A stretch of DNA of 64,000 nt from Palsa-504 sp963705835. Lineage in GTDB: Bacteria; Actinomycetota; Actinomycetes; Streptosporangiales; Streptosporangiaceae. Location: the NCBI GenBank assembly GCA_963705835.1, contig CAVPLC010000078.1, positions 62,001 through 126,000 on the forward strand, written 5' to 3'. A model generated the notes under the pieces. That model was given only the letters and a program-made list of their open reading frames with translations, was not told the DNA's origin and ran no database searches. Positions 1 through 9,889 of the stretch are shown here, piece after piece. Made by a program: the position numbers and the translations under genes. The stretch's first letter is position 1; each line of letters begins with the position of its first letter.

Positions 1-304
1 GCACGCCCCCGGCCACCCTGCGCTCCATCAGGGTGCCCCAGACCACCGCGAACGCGCCGGCCACCCCGCCGTGATCGTGGAAGCCGGTGGCCTGGCCGGG
101 TAGCCAGCTGATCACCCATACCTCGTGGCTGTCATCGAGATGTATCCGCTCGTACCAGCGGCCCGCGGGATTCAGCCGCACCCGCGTGAGCCATTCCGTC
201 GGACTCGCCGCCAGCCGCCGCACCACGTCGGCTAGCTGCCGCGCGCCCAGGAGCTGGCCGGGCTGCACGCTGGCTGATGAGACCGGGCGGATCGTCGTAC
301 TCAT
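1..304 (-). CDS. Cysteine dioxygenase family protein, 3' end cut by the window edge
   Basis: Only the first 101 codons are inside the window. The protein starts at ATG (304) with a GAGGAG ribosome site 9 nt upstream (314-319). The segment ends in a cupin-type metal motif, GFHDHGG at residues 74-80, followed by AGAFAVVWG, which matches type I cysteine dioxygenases; two of the three iron-binding histidines (H76, H78) are visible and the third would lie beyond the edge. Family role: mononuclear iron oxidation of cysteine to cysteine sulfinate in the cytoplasm, with O2. It follows tam on the same strand, separated by about 295 bp that contain an inverted repeat, so it is probably transcribed separately. 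The family call is good; the substrate is inferred. Confidence 0.85.
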   Translation of the reverse strand, partial: MSTTIRPVSSASVQPGQLLGARQLADVVRRLAASPTEWLTRVRLNPAGRWYERIHLDDSHEVWVISWLPGQATGFHDHGGVAGAFAVVWGTLMERRVAGGV

Positions 305-568
305 GTCGTATCTCTCCTCACGTCGACAAGACTGGCCTGCGGGAGACCAGTGAGAACTGAGTGAACTAAGTGGCCAGACGGGCTGGATCACCAGGGCGGC
401 CTGGTAACCAGGCGGGCTGGATCGCAGAACGGGCCTGGCCGGTCAGAGCGAACCGGCCGGACACCACTGGACGTGAGAGACCAGCGGACAAGCGCCGACG
501 AGAACGCAGTGACGGCAAGGCACTGAGGGGATCGGCATGCCACGGCGCATGCCGTGATCCTGCCAGGG

Positions 569-593
569 TTTCCCTATTAATTCAATAGGGAAA
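569..593. terminator. 10-bp perfect inverted repeat just after tam
   Basis: TTTCCCTATT, a 5-nt loop, then AATAGGGAAA. The stem begins seven bases beyond the tam stop codon (minus strand) and is strikingly AT-rich for this genome. There is no clean T run after it on either strand, so it could be a factor-assisted terminator or a protein-binding palindrome for the downstream dioxygenase gene. A second weaker palindrome, CACGGC GCAT GCCGTG, lies at 541-556. The remainder of the gap at 305-540 shows nothing I can name. Confidence 0.45.
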
Positions 594-599
594 GACGAT

Positions 600-1412
600 T
601 TACTTGGTCCGGTGGGCCACGGTGAACACCCGGCGGAACGGGAAGACCGTGCCGAACGAGCTCGGCGGATACGCCACGCGAACCCGCTCGCCGTACTCGG
701 CCAGGAAGTCCGCGCCCTGGTCCGCGTCGAGCACCGCCAGGACCGGACGCAATCCCGTGCCCTTGTACCACTCGAGCACCGGATCACCGCCTTCCAGGAT
801 GTGCACGTACGTCGTCTCCCAGGCGTCAACCTCGCAGCCAGCGCCGGCCAGCAGTTCCGCGTAATCGGCGGGATCAGCCGTCTGCCGGTTCAGCTCCACG
901 TCCCGCAGCAGCGGGCGCCACCGGGCCGAGGCCGCCATCTCGCGCAAGATCACGTGCGATGGCTGGTCGTAGTTTCCCGGCACCTGGAACGCCAGCCACC
1001 CGTCGTCGGCCAGCAGGCCCGTCCAGCGGACCAGCAGCTCGCGATGGCTGGGCACCCACTGCAGCACCGCGTTGGAGACGATCAGATCAGGAAGACACTG
1101 CGGCTCCCAGTGCCGCACGTCATCGAGCATGAAAGACAGCCCGGGCGCGTGGCTGGTCAGCCCGGATCCGGAGGACCCCGGCGCGTCCGCTGAGATCAGC
1201 TTCCGCGCCGCCTCGATCATCTGCGGCGAGCTGTCCACGCCGCACACGGCGGCGGCCGGCCAGCGTTCCGCGAGCAGGACCGTCAGGTTCCCCGGGCCAC
1301 AGCCCATGTCGACCACGTACTCGGGCAGCTCTGCTCCGACCCTGGCGAGCAGGTCGAAGAACGGCCTGGCGCGCTCGCCTCCAAATCGCAGGTATTGGGT
1401 CGCGTCCCACAT
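600..1412 (-). CDS. tam: Trans-aconitate 2-methyltransferase
   Basis: A 270-residue class I methyltransferase. The N-terminus WDATQYLRF and the SAM-binding motif I VDMGCGPGNLT (about residues 34-44), with the acidic VD at 59-60, are typical of Tam. The enzyme esterifies trans-aconitate, the inhibitory isomer of the citrate-cycle intermediate cis-aconitate, using S-adenosylmethionine in the cytoplasm. The ATG start at 1412 has AGGA upstream. It is divergent from a MarR-family gene. In Streptomyces the same arrangement is the tam/tamR pair, in which TamR controls tam in response to trans-aconitate and citrate; the shared intergenic palindrome at 1481-1494 fits this. Length is normal and no defects are seen. 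Confidence 0.9.
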   Translation of the reverse strand: MWDATQYLRFGGERARPFFDLLARVGAELPEYVVDMGCGPGNLTVLLAERWPAAAVCGVDSSPQMIEAARKLISADAPGSSGSGLTSHAPGLSFMLDDVRHWEPQCLPDLIVSNAVLQWVPSHRELLVRWTGLLADDGWLAFQVPGNYDQPSHVILREMAASARWRPLLRDVELNRQTADPADYAELLAGAGCEVDAWETTYVHILEGGDPVLEWYKGTGLRPVLAVLDADQGADFLAEYGERVRVAYPPSSFGTVFPFRRVFTVAHRTK

Positions 1413-1480
1413 GATGGTCCTGATCCTTCTCCAATGCTCAGAGACGTTTGCCCGATGATCCCCTTGTACCTGACCGGCAT

Positions 1481-1494
1481 TCTTGACGTCAAGA
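1481..1494. promoter_or_regulatory. Candidate TamR operator, 14-bp perfect palindrome
   Basis: TCTTGACGTCAAGA is a perfect palindrome in the 96-bp space between the divergent tam and tamR genes, ending 14 nt before the tamR start. Size, symmetry and place are those expected for a MarR-dimer site that could repress both genes. This is inferred from sequence alone. Confidence 0.6.
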
Positions 1495-2090
1495 GATACG
1501 CTCTAGTAATGGCCCAGCGCGCCGGTCCCGGTACCGAGGACGACTCCGAGGCCGAGATCCTCCAGGTGCCCGTGCTGCGGGACGAGGTAGACGACCTGGT
1601 CGCCGCGTGGCGGGCGCAGCGTCCGGACCTCGACGTCGAGCCGATGCAGGTCCTCAGCCGGATCTCCAGGCTGGCCCGGCATCTGGACATCGCGCGGCGC
1701 GGGGCGTTCGCCGATCACGGGCTGGAGTCCTGGGAGTTCGACGTGCTCTCCGCGTTGCGCAGGCAGGGTCCGCCGTTCCAGCTGACGCCTGGCGCGCTGC
1801 TCCGCGCCACCCTGGTGACCTCCGGCACCATGACCAACCGGGTCGACCGGCTGGCCGCCGCGGGCCTGGTCCGCCGCGAGCCCGACCCCCGGGACAAGCG
1901 AGGGGTCCTGGTCACGCTCACCGGCCAGGGCCGGGGCGGGTGGACGCGGCCCTGGCCGACCTGCTGCGCCGCGAGCGGGCGCTGCTGGCGGGCCTGGACA
2001 ACGTCGAACGCCGGCACCTGGCCGACCTGATGCGCATCCTGCTCGCCCCCTTCGACGCTGTGTTATCCCGCTCGCAGCCCCTCGGTTCGG

Positions 2091-3894
<1,804 letters not shown>

Positions 3895-3898
<4 letters not shown>

Positions 3899-4832
3899 CA
3901 CGAGGCGGAGACCACGGCGGCACCCGGCGTCGGCCCGCTGACCCGGGCCACCGACCGGCACACGCCCGCCCCGGACAAGGCCACGGCCAGGTCCAGCGCC
4001 CGCTCGGCGTTCGCCGCGAGGAACGCGCAGGTCGGTCCCGACCCGGCGACCAGCGCGCCGAGCGCGCCGAGCTCCAGCCCGGCGGTCAGCGTCTTGCGCA
4101 GGGCCGGGAACAGCGCCACCGCGGCGGGCTGCAGGTCGTTGCTGAGCCTGGAGCCGACGAGCTTGGCGTCGCCCGCGCGCAGCGCCGACATGAGCGGGGC
4201 ATCCAGACCCGGCTGTGCGGCGGCCCCGCCGTCGGGGGGACCCGGATCCGCAGCCGGTCCAGGGTGGCGTACACCTCGGGTGTGGACAGCTGGCCATCGG
4301 CGAAGGCCAGCACCCAGTGATACTGAGTCGCCGGGACCAGCGCGGGTGTCAGCTGCTCGCCGCGGCCCCGGCCGACCGCGGTCCCGCCCAGCAGCGCGAA
4401 GGCCACGTCGCTGCCGACCGTGGCGCCGATCTCGCACAGCTGCTGCTGGGTCAGGCCGGTGGCCCAGAGCTCATTGCAGGCCATCAGGGCCGCCGCCGCG
4501 TCGGCGCTGCCCCCGGCCAGCCCGGCGGCCACCGGGATCCGCTTGGAGATGGTGACCTGGACGCCCGTGGTGCCGGACCCGCCGTCCCGCACCGCGGCGC
4601 GGAGCGCCACCACGGCGCGGAACGCCAGGTTGTCATGATCGGCAGGGACCCGGTCCGCGCCCTCGCCGGTAACCGTCACCCCGTCGCGTCCGGCTGGTTC
4701 CACCGTGACCTGATCGAACAGCGAGACGGCGTGAAACACCGTCACCAGGTGGTGATAGCCGTCCGCGCGCGGCGGACCCACCGCGAGCTGGAGGTTGAGT
4801 TTGGCGGGCACCCGCACCGTCACACCGGTCAC
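3895..4832 (-). CDS. ispE: 4-diphosphocytidyl-2-C-methyl-D-erythritol kinase (one frameshift)
   Basis: GHMP kinase of the MEP isoprenoid pathway; phosphorylates CDP-methylerythritol at its 2-hydroxyl. PAKLNL near the N-terminus, the ADGYHHL motif, the ATP loop PVAAGLAGGSADAAAAL and a C-terminal VAGSGPTCAFL glycine motif are all present. Translation starts at GTG 4832, five bases after the ksgA stop. The frame changes near 4230-4245 in a run of six Cs: the first frame ends LDRLRIR and the second resumes PPDGGAAAQPGLDAPLM, so one base appears to be missing. The last codons overlap the ABC-F start (GTGA). Essential pathway, so a true inactivation is unlikely. Confidence 0.9.
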
Positions 4833-4837
4833 GATGT

Positions 4838-5734
4838 TCAGATCCTACGGTGTCCGGTCGCCCGGGCCGCCGCAAGACTCGCGAACTGCGCCACGTCGAG
4901 GGCTTCCCCGCGCGCGCCCGGATCGATGCCGGCCGAGCGCAGCAGCCGTTCGGCTTCGGCCGCGGACCCGGCCCAGCCGGCCAGCGCGGCGCGCAGCGTC
5001 TTGCGCCGCTGCCCGAACGCCGCGTCGACCACCGCGAACACCTCCTCGCGGCTCGCCGACGTGACCGGCGGGTCGCGCCTGGTGAACGCGACCAGCTTGG
5101 AGTCCACGTTCGGCACCGGCCAGAACACGCGTGCGCGGCACCGTCCCGGCCGACCGTGCGCGCCGCGTACCAGGCCAGCTTCACCGAGGGCGCGCCGTAG
5201 ACCCTCGACCCCGGCGCGGCGCACAACCGGTCCGCCACCTCGGCCTGGACCATGACCAGCCCGCGCTCCAGCGCGGGCAGCGCGGCCAGCAGGTGCAGCA
5301 CCACCGGCACCGCCACGTTGTAGGGCAGGTTCGCGACCAGCATCGACGGCGGGCGGCCTACCGGCCCGGCCAGGTCGGCCTCGGTGACGGTGAGCGCGTC
5401 GGCGGCGAGCACGGCCAGCCGGCCCGCGAGGTCCGGCGCCCGCGAGGCGACCGTGCGCGGCAGCTCGCCGGCGAGCACCGGGTCAACCTCGACGGCGATG
5501 ACGCCGGCCGGCCCGGCCTCGAGCAGGGCTAGCGTGAGCGACCCGAGCCCAGGCCCCACCTCGAGCACCACGTCTCCCGGGCGCAACGACGCCAGCGTGG
5601 CGATCCGGCGCACGGTGCCCGGCTCGATGACGAAGTTCTGGCCCGAGCCGTTTGGACGGCCGCACGCCGAGCCGGCTCGCGATCCGTCTGACATCGCTGG
5701 GCGTCAACAGCCCCGCGCTTCCCACGTCAGCCAC
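4838..5734 (-). CDS. ksgA: 16S rRNA dimethyladenosine transferase KsgA/RsmA (two frameshifts)
   Basis: Dimethylates two adjacent adenosines in the 3'-terminal helix of 16S rRNA. Read from GTG 5734: LLTPSDVRRIASRLGVRPSK, then GQNFV, the SAM motif VLEVGPGLGSLT, the catalytic NLPYNVA and the C-terminal VFWPVPNVDSKLV. Three pieces lie in different frames. At 5640-5641 one extra G converts RLGQNFV to RLGPELR; removing it restores the motif. Near 5135-5160 a missing base separates WYAARTVGR from ARVFWPVPNVD. Both look like read errors in a core gene. It sits between tatD and ispE; the resuscitation-promoting-factor gene often found between tatD and ksgA in actinomycetes is absent, replaced by a 115-bp gap with alternating hairpins. 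Confidence 0.9.
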
Positions 5735-5762
5735 GGTCCGCTCCGTAACGATGTGGCGCTGA

Positions 5763-5800
5763 GACGGTTATAACCGTCACGACGTCACATCGTGACGGTT
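5763..5800 (-). promoter_or_regulatory. Three alternating complementary segments upstream of ksgA
   Basis: In the ksgA transcript direction the order is AACCGTCACGA (5800-5790), a 7-nt spacer, TCGTGACGGTT (5782-5772), then AACCGTC (to 5763). The middle segment can pair with the first (11 bp) or with the third; the latter forms a 16-bp palindrome, GACGGTTATAACCGTC (5763-5778). Mutually exclusive hairpins between the tatD stop and ksgA start are the layout of an attenuator or an overlapping terminator/operator. Function is inferred only. Confidence 0.5.
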
Positions 5801-5849
5801 GGGGGCGGTCGGGCGCGGTCGGGGAGGGGGTCTGGAGGGGCGCACGGGG

Positions 5850-6647
5850 TCACCAGGGACCGAAGATGCGCTCCGCGGTGGCGGTTACCGTGTCGCAGAG
5901 CTCGGCCAGGTCGAGGCCCTTCACCTCGGCCAGGAAGCGCAGGGTGTAGGCGACCTGGGCGGGCTCGTTGGGCCGGCCGCGGTTGGGCACCGGGGTGAGG
6001 AACGGCGCGTCGGTCTCGGCCAGCAGCAGGTCCGGCGGCGCGGCCGCGGCGGCGTCGCGCAGCGGCTGCGCGTTGGTGAACGTCACGTTCCCCGCGAACG
6101 ACATCACGTAGCCGGCCTCGGCGCACTGCTTGACCATGGCCACGTCGCCGGAGAAGCAGTGGAACACCACCCGGGCCGGCGGCCCTTCCTCCTCCAGGAT
6201 GCGCAGCACGTCGGCGTGCGCCTCCCGGTCGTGGATCATCAGCGCCTTGCCGGTGCGCTTGGCGATCTTGATGTGCTCGCGGAACCACCAGCGCTGGACG
6301 TCCGGGGCGGCGTGGTCCCGGTAGTAGTCCAGCCCGGTCTCGCCGACCGCGACGACCCGCGGCCGCGCCGCGAGCGCTTCTATGTCCGCGAGCGCCTCCT
6401 CGGTGACCGCCTCGGTCTCGTTGGGGTGGATCGCGACCGCCGCGTAGAGCCCGTCGTGCTCCTCGGCGCGCTCGGCGGACCAGCGCGAGGACTCACCGGT
6501 GGTGCCGACCGTGACCACGCGCACGATCCCCGCCGCCCGCGCCGCCGCCATCACCTCGGAGATCGGAAGGTCGATCATGTCCAGGTGGGTGTGGCCGTCG
6601 AGCGCCGGCCTGGGCAGCGGTGGGGGCGGTACGGGCGCGGTCACCAC
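5850..6647 (-). CDS. tatD: TatD family metal-dependent DNase
   Basis: A 265-residue TIM-barrel hydrolase. Metal ligands typical of TatD are visible: DGHTHLD near the N-terminus, VAVGETGLDYY with its catalytic Glu, the HDREAH strand, FHCFSG, and LLLAETDAPFLTP. Family members act as 3'-5' exonucleases in DNA repair. Translation starts at GTG 6647, 25 bases after the metG stop; that spacer is filled by a copy of repeat B, so the operon is continuous but carries an insertion-like element. Intact. Confidence 0.92.
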   Translation of the reverse strand: MVTAPVPPPPLPRPALDGHTHLDMIDLPISEVMAAARAAGIVRVVTVGTTGESSRWSAERAEEHDGLYAAVAIHPNETEAVTEEALADIEALAARPRVVAVGETGLDYYRDHAAPDVQRWWFREHIKIAKRTGKALMIHDREAHADVLRILEEEGPPARVVFHCFSGDVAMVKQCAEAGYVMSFAGNVTFTNAQPLRDAAAAAPPDLLLAETDAPFLTPVPNRGRPNEPAQVAYTLRFLAEVKGLDLAELCDTVTATAERIFGPW

Positions 6648-6670
6648 GGACCGTTCGGAATAAAAAGAAT
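6644..6670. repeat. Repeat B, half copy between metG and tatD
   Basis: CCACGGACCGTTCGG followed by an A-rich segment (AATAAAAAGAAT). It matches the left half of the full palindromic copy at 50186-50233 and the copy at 17616. It fills the metG-tatD spacer and overlaps the tatD GTG start. Confidence 0.6.
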
Positions 6671-6672
6671 GC

Positions 6673-8472
6673 TCATGAGGCCCCTAGCCGGGCCAGTTCC
6701 TCGTCCACCACCGAGGTGTCCAGCTTGGTGAAAAGCGGGACGGGGGCGGCCAGCGGGGTGCCGGGGCGCAGCGGCGCCGACGCCCACCGGGCCGCGCCGT
6801 CGTACCGGCCGGTGATCACCGGGTAGGACGGCCCGCCGTCCTCGTCGACCTGCTCGACGCGCGGCATGTCCGACCAGGTGCCCGCGCCGCCCTGCCCCTG
6901 ATCATGGAGCATTTCGTGGACCCGCTGGGAGGAGCGCGGCAGGAACGGGGTGAGCAGGGTCTTGGCGTCGTCGACGAGCTGCAGGGCGACGTGCAGCACG
7001 GTCCGCATCCGGTCCGGGTCCGACTCGCGCAGCTTCCACGGCGCCTGCTCGGAAAAGTACTTGTTGGCCTCGGCCACGGTCCGCATCGCCTCGGTGATCG
7101 CGAACTTGAACCGCGACCTGGCCAGGTGGCCGCCGACCGTGTCGAAGGCCTGCCGGGAGCTGGCCAGCAGGTCACGGTCCAGGCCGGTCAGCGACCCGGC
7201 CTCGGGGATCGACCCGATGTTGCGGGCCGCGAACGAGACCGAGCGGTTGACCAGGTTTCCCCAGGTGGCGACCAGCTCGTCGTTGTTCCGCCGGACGAAC
7301 TCGCTCCAGGTGAAGTCGGTGTCCTGGTTCTCCGGCCCGGCGATGGCCACGTAGTAGCGCAGCGCGTCCACGTCGTAGCGGGCCAGGAAGTCACGGACGT
7401 AGATGACCACGGCGCGGGAGGAGGAGAACTTGCGGCCCTCCATGGTCAGGTACTCGCTCGAGACGATCTCGGTGGGCAGGTTCAGCGTGCCGAGCGGGCC
7501 GGGCTCCCCGCCGCGGGCGCCACGCCCGTTGTAGCCGAGCAGCATGGCCGGCCAGATCTCGGAGTGGAAGACGATGTTGTCCTTGCCCATGAAGTAGTAC
7601 GCCTCGGCGTCCGGGTCGTTCCACCAGGCGCGCCAGGCGTCCGGGTCGCCGCTGCGCCGCGCCCACTCGATCGAGGCGGACAGGTACCCGATCACCGCGT
7701 CGAACCAGACGTAGATCCGCTTGTCCTGCCGGTCCCGCCAGCCGTCCAGCGGGACCGGGACGCCCCAGTCCAGGTCCCGGGTGATGGCCCGCGGCTGCAG
7801 GTCATCGAGCAGGTTCAGGGAGAAGTTGAGCACGTTGGGACGCCACAGGCCCGCCTTGGACTTCAGCCAGCTGCCGAGGACCTCGGCGAACGCGGGCAGG
7901 TCAAGGAAGTAGTGCTCGGTTTCCTTGAAGATCGGCGTCTCGCCGTTGATCTTGGACCGGGGGTTGATCAGGTCGGCCGGGTCGAGCTGGTTGCCGCAGT
8001 TGTCGCACTGGTCGCCGCGCGCGCTTGGGTACCCGCAGATCGGGCAGGTGCCCTCGATGTAGCGGTCGGGCAGGGTCCGGCCGGTGGACGGCGAGATCGC
8101 GCCCAGCGTGACCTTCGGGAAGATGTAGCCGTTCTTCAGCAGGCCGAGGAAGATCTCCTGGGTGACCGCGTAGTGGTTGCGCGTGGTGGTCCTGGTGAAC
8201 AGGTCGTAGGTCATGCCCAGGCTGGTCAGGTCCTCGACGATGATCCGGTTGTACCGGTCGGCCAGCTCACGCGCGGTCACGCCCTCGGCGTCCGCCTGCA
8301 CCTGGATCGGCGTGCCGTGCTCGTCGGTGCCGCTCACCATCAGCACCCGGTTTCCCGCCATCCGCTGGTACCGGCTGAACATGTCGCAGGGCAGCGCGAA
8401 GCCGGAGACGTGCCCGATGTGACGAGGGCCGTTCGCGTAGGGCCAGGCCGGAGCGGACAAGATGGTGCGCAT
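6673..8472 (-). CDS. metG: Methionyl-tRNA synthetase
   Basis: A 599-residue class I aminoacyl-tRNA synthetase that charges tRNA-Met. HIGH is at residues 18-21, the zinc knuckle (CPICGYPS and CDNCG) follows about residues 140-160, and the KMSKS loop appears as GRKFSSSR. It lacks the C-terminal EMAP-like tRNA-binding extension of longer MetG forms, as usual in actinobacteria. It lies three bases after the GT2 stop on the same strand and 25 bases before tatD. The ATG start at 8472 is the family start (MRTILSAPAWPYANGP). Intact. Confidence 0.95.
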   Translation of the reverse strand: MRTILSAPAWPYANGPRHIGHVSGFALPCDMFSRYQRMAGNRVLMVSGTDEHGTPIQVQADAEGVTARELADRYNRIIVEDLTSLGMTYDLFTRTTTRNHYAVTQEIFLGLLKNGYIFPKVTLGAISPSTGRTLPDRYIEGTCPICGYPSARGDQCDNCGNQLDPADLINPRSKINGETPIFKETEHYFLDLPAFAEVLGSWLKSKAGLWRPNVLNFSLNLLDDLQPRAITRDLDWGVPVPLDGWRDRQDKRIYVWFDAVIGYLSASIEWARRSGDPDAWRAWWNDPDAEAYYFMGKDNIVFHSEIWPAMLLGYNGRGARGGEPGPLGTLNLPTEIVSSEYLTMEGRKFSSSRAVVIYVRDFLARYDVDALRYYVAIAGPENQDTDFTWSEFVRRNNDELVATWGNLVNRSVSFAARNIGSIPEAGSLTGLDRDLLASSRQAFDTVGGHLARSRFKFAITEAMRTVAEANKYFSEQAPWKLRESDPDRMRTVLHVALQLVDDAKTLLTPFLPRSSQRVHEMLHDQGQGGAGTWSDMPRVEQVDEDGGPSYPVITGRYDGAARWASAPLRPGTPLAAPVPLFTKLDTSVVDEELARLGAS

Positions 8473-8475
8473 GGG

Positions 8476-9744
8476 CTAAAGCCTAGGGGCAGCCGCCGAC
8501 TGCTCTCGGTGATTGAATTCCCCTTGCGGGGGGGTCTGGGGGGGTCGTCCCCCCTGGCCAGCACTGCTCCGAACGGATGGTGGTGACACGGTCACGGGAT
8601 GGCGGGTGTGCTTGATGCCCAGAATGGACAGGAAGAACGTGCCCAGGATCACCTGACAGCTCACGATCAGCGCGGTGACCGACGGGATCATCAGCCGCAG
8701 CGAGTGCTCGTAGTTGAGGTGGCTGAACTTCTGGCCGTTCCAGTACAGCAGCGAGAAAATGAGCCCGGCCAGGCCGGCGGCTCCGATCGCGGCGCCCAGC
8801 AGCAGCCCGCGTTCCAGGCTCAGCTTCTCCAGCAGGCGCTGCACCTTCGGCTCCTCGGGCAAGAACCCCTCGGAGCCCGCGTACACCTGGGTGAACAGCC
8901 AGAACAGGACGGACTGGAACCCGATCACCACCATCGCCGAGGCCGCGACCAGCGTGTCGACGTCGAAGGTGACCGCGCCGACGGTGAACGGGTGCGGTAT
9001 CACGATCGAGCCGATGGCCAGGCCCGCGACGAGCAGGACCAGGCCGGGCAGGAAGAACAGCCAGCGCGGGCTGAACAGCAGCAGGAACCGCAGGTGCCGC
9101 CAGCCGTCCCGCCAGGTGTGCAGGTGCGGCGGCCGGCTCCGGCCGTCCTTGGCCAGCGTGGTCGGCACCTCGGTCACGCGCTGGCCATACAGCGCCGCCT
9201 TGACCACCAGCTCGCTGGCGAACTCCATCCCGGTCGCCTGCAGGCCCAGCGCCATCACGCTGTCCCGGTTGAACCCGCGCAGCCCGCAGTGGAAGTCGCC
9301 GATCTTGCTGCGGAAGAACAGCCGGCCGATGAAGCTCAGCACCGGGTTGCCCAGGTACCTGTGCAGCGGCGGCATCGCGCCGGGCGCGATGCCGCCGGCG
9401 AAGCGGTTGCCCATGACCAGGTCCGCGCCGTCGCGCAGTTTCTCGACGAACGGCATCAGGTTGGTGAAGTCGTAGCTGTCGTCGGCGTCGCCCATGATCA
9501 CGTACTTGCCGCGGGCCGCGACGATCCCGCCCATCAGCGCGTTGCCGTACCCCTTGTCGCTGACCGGCACGACCCGCGCGCCCGCGGCCTCGGCCAGGGC
9601 CTGGCTGCCGTCGGTGCTGCCGTTGTCGGCGACCAGCACCTCGCCGCTGATTCCGCTCGCGGACAGAAATCCATTAGCCTTGCGGACGCACGTCGCCACG
9701 GTCTCTGCCTCGTTGAGACAGGGCATGACCACGGTCAGCTCCAC
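8476..9744 (-). CDS. GT2 polyprenyl-phosphate glycosyltransferase with membrane domain
   Basis: N-terminal GT-A domain starting MELTVVMPCLNEAETV, with nucleotide-sugar loop GDADDSYDF (DXD-type) and IGDFHCGLRGF. Four predicted membrane helices follow from about residue 220 (for example WLFFLPGLVLLVAGLAIGS). This is the dolichol-phosphate sugar synthase arrangement: transfer of a sugar from a nucleotide to polyprenyl phosphate, supplying membrane glycosyltransferases such as the PMT at 12.3-13.9 kb. GTG start at 9744 with AAGGAG 8 nt upstream. The final 35 residues (SVRSSAGQGGRPPQTPPQG and following) are encoded by repeats B and A, so the natural C-terminus was probably altered. Exact sugar unknown. 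Confidence 0.85.
   Translation of the reverse strand: MELTVVMPCLNEAETVATCVRKANGFLSASGISGEVLVADNGSTDGSQALAEAAGARVVPVSDKGYGNALMGGIVAARGKYVIMGDADDSYDFTNLMPFVEKLRDGADLVMGNRFAGGIAPGAMPPLHRYLGNPVLSFIGRLFFRSKIGDFHCGLRGFNRDSVMALGLQATGMEFASELVVKAALYGQRVTEVPTTLAKDGRSRPPHLHTWRDGWRHLRFLLLFSPRWLFFLPGLVLLVAGLAIGSIVIPHPFTVGAVTFDVDTLVAASAMVVIGFQSVLFWLFTQVYAGSEGFLPEEPKVQRLLEKLSLERGLLLGAAIGAAGLAGLIFSLLYWNGQKFSHLNYEHSLRLMIPSVTALIVSCQVILGTFFLSILGIKHTRHPVTVSPPSVRSSAGQGGRPPQTPPQGEFNHREQSAAAPRL
8520..8567 (-). repeat. Repeat A copy 1, inside the GT2 3' end
   Basis: On the minus strand it reads GCAGTGCTGGCCA, then the hairpin GGGGGG-ACGA-CCCCCC, then CAGACCCCCCCGCAAGGG. The same order of blocks occurs in the MMPL gene (59499-59544). 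It is preceded on that strand by a half copy of repeat B (8567-8583, CCGAACGGATGGTGG on plus). It supplies part of the C-terminal tail of the GT2 protein. Confidence 0.8.
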
Positions 9745-9889
9745 GTCTTCGTCTCCTTCAGGTCAGCGGATCCGGCCGCTTTGGGCGAGTCCTGGTCGCG
9801 CATCGTATTACGGTAGGCGATGGACGAACGCACACAACCGGCCGCTTGGTCATGGTCAGGGTGATCAGCCCAGCACAGGAGGGTACGGC

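Noticed and set aside
1931..1940. Programmed ribosomal frameshift in tamR and the other broken genes
   Set aside because: No slippery heptamers with downstream structure, both insertion and deletion types occur, and corrections restore conserved motifs in many unrelated genes.
6904..8586. Long plus-strand frame opposite metG
   Set aside because: Shadow of metG; composition Val/Gln/Arg/Gly with no domain.
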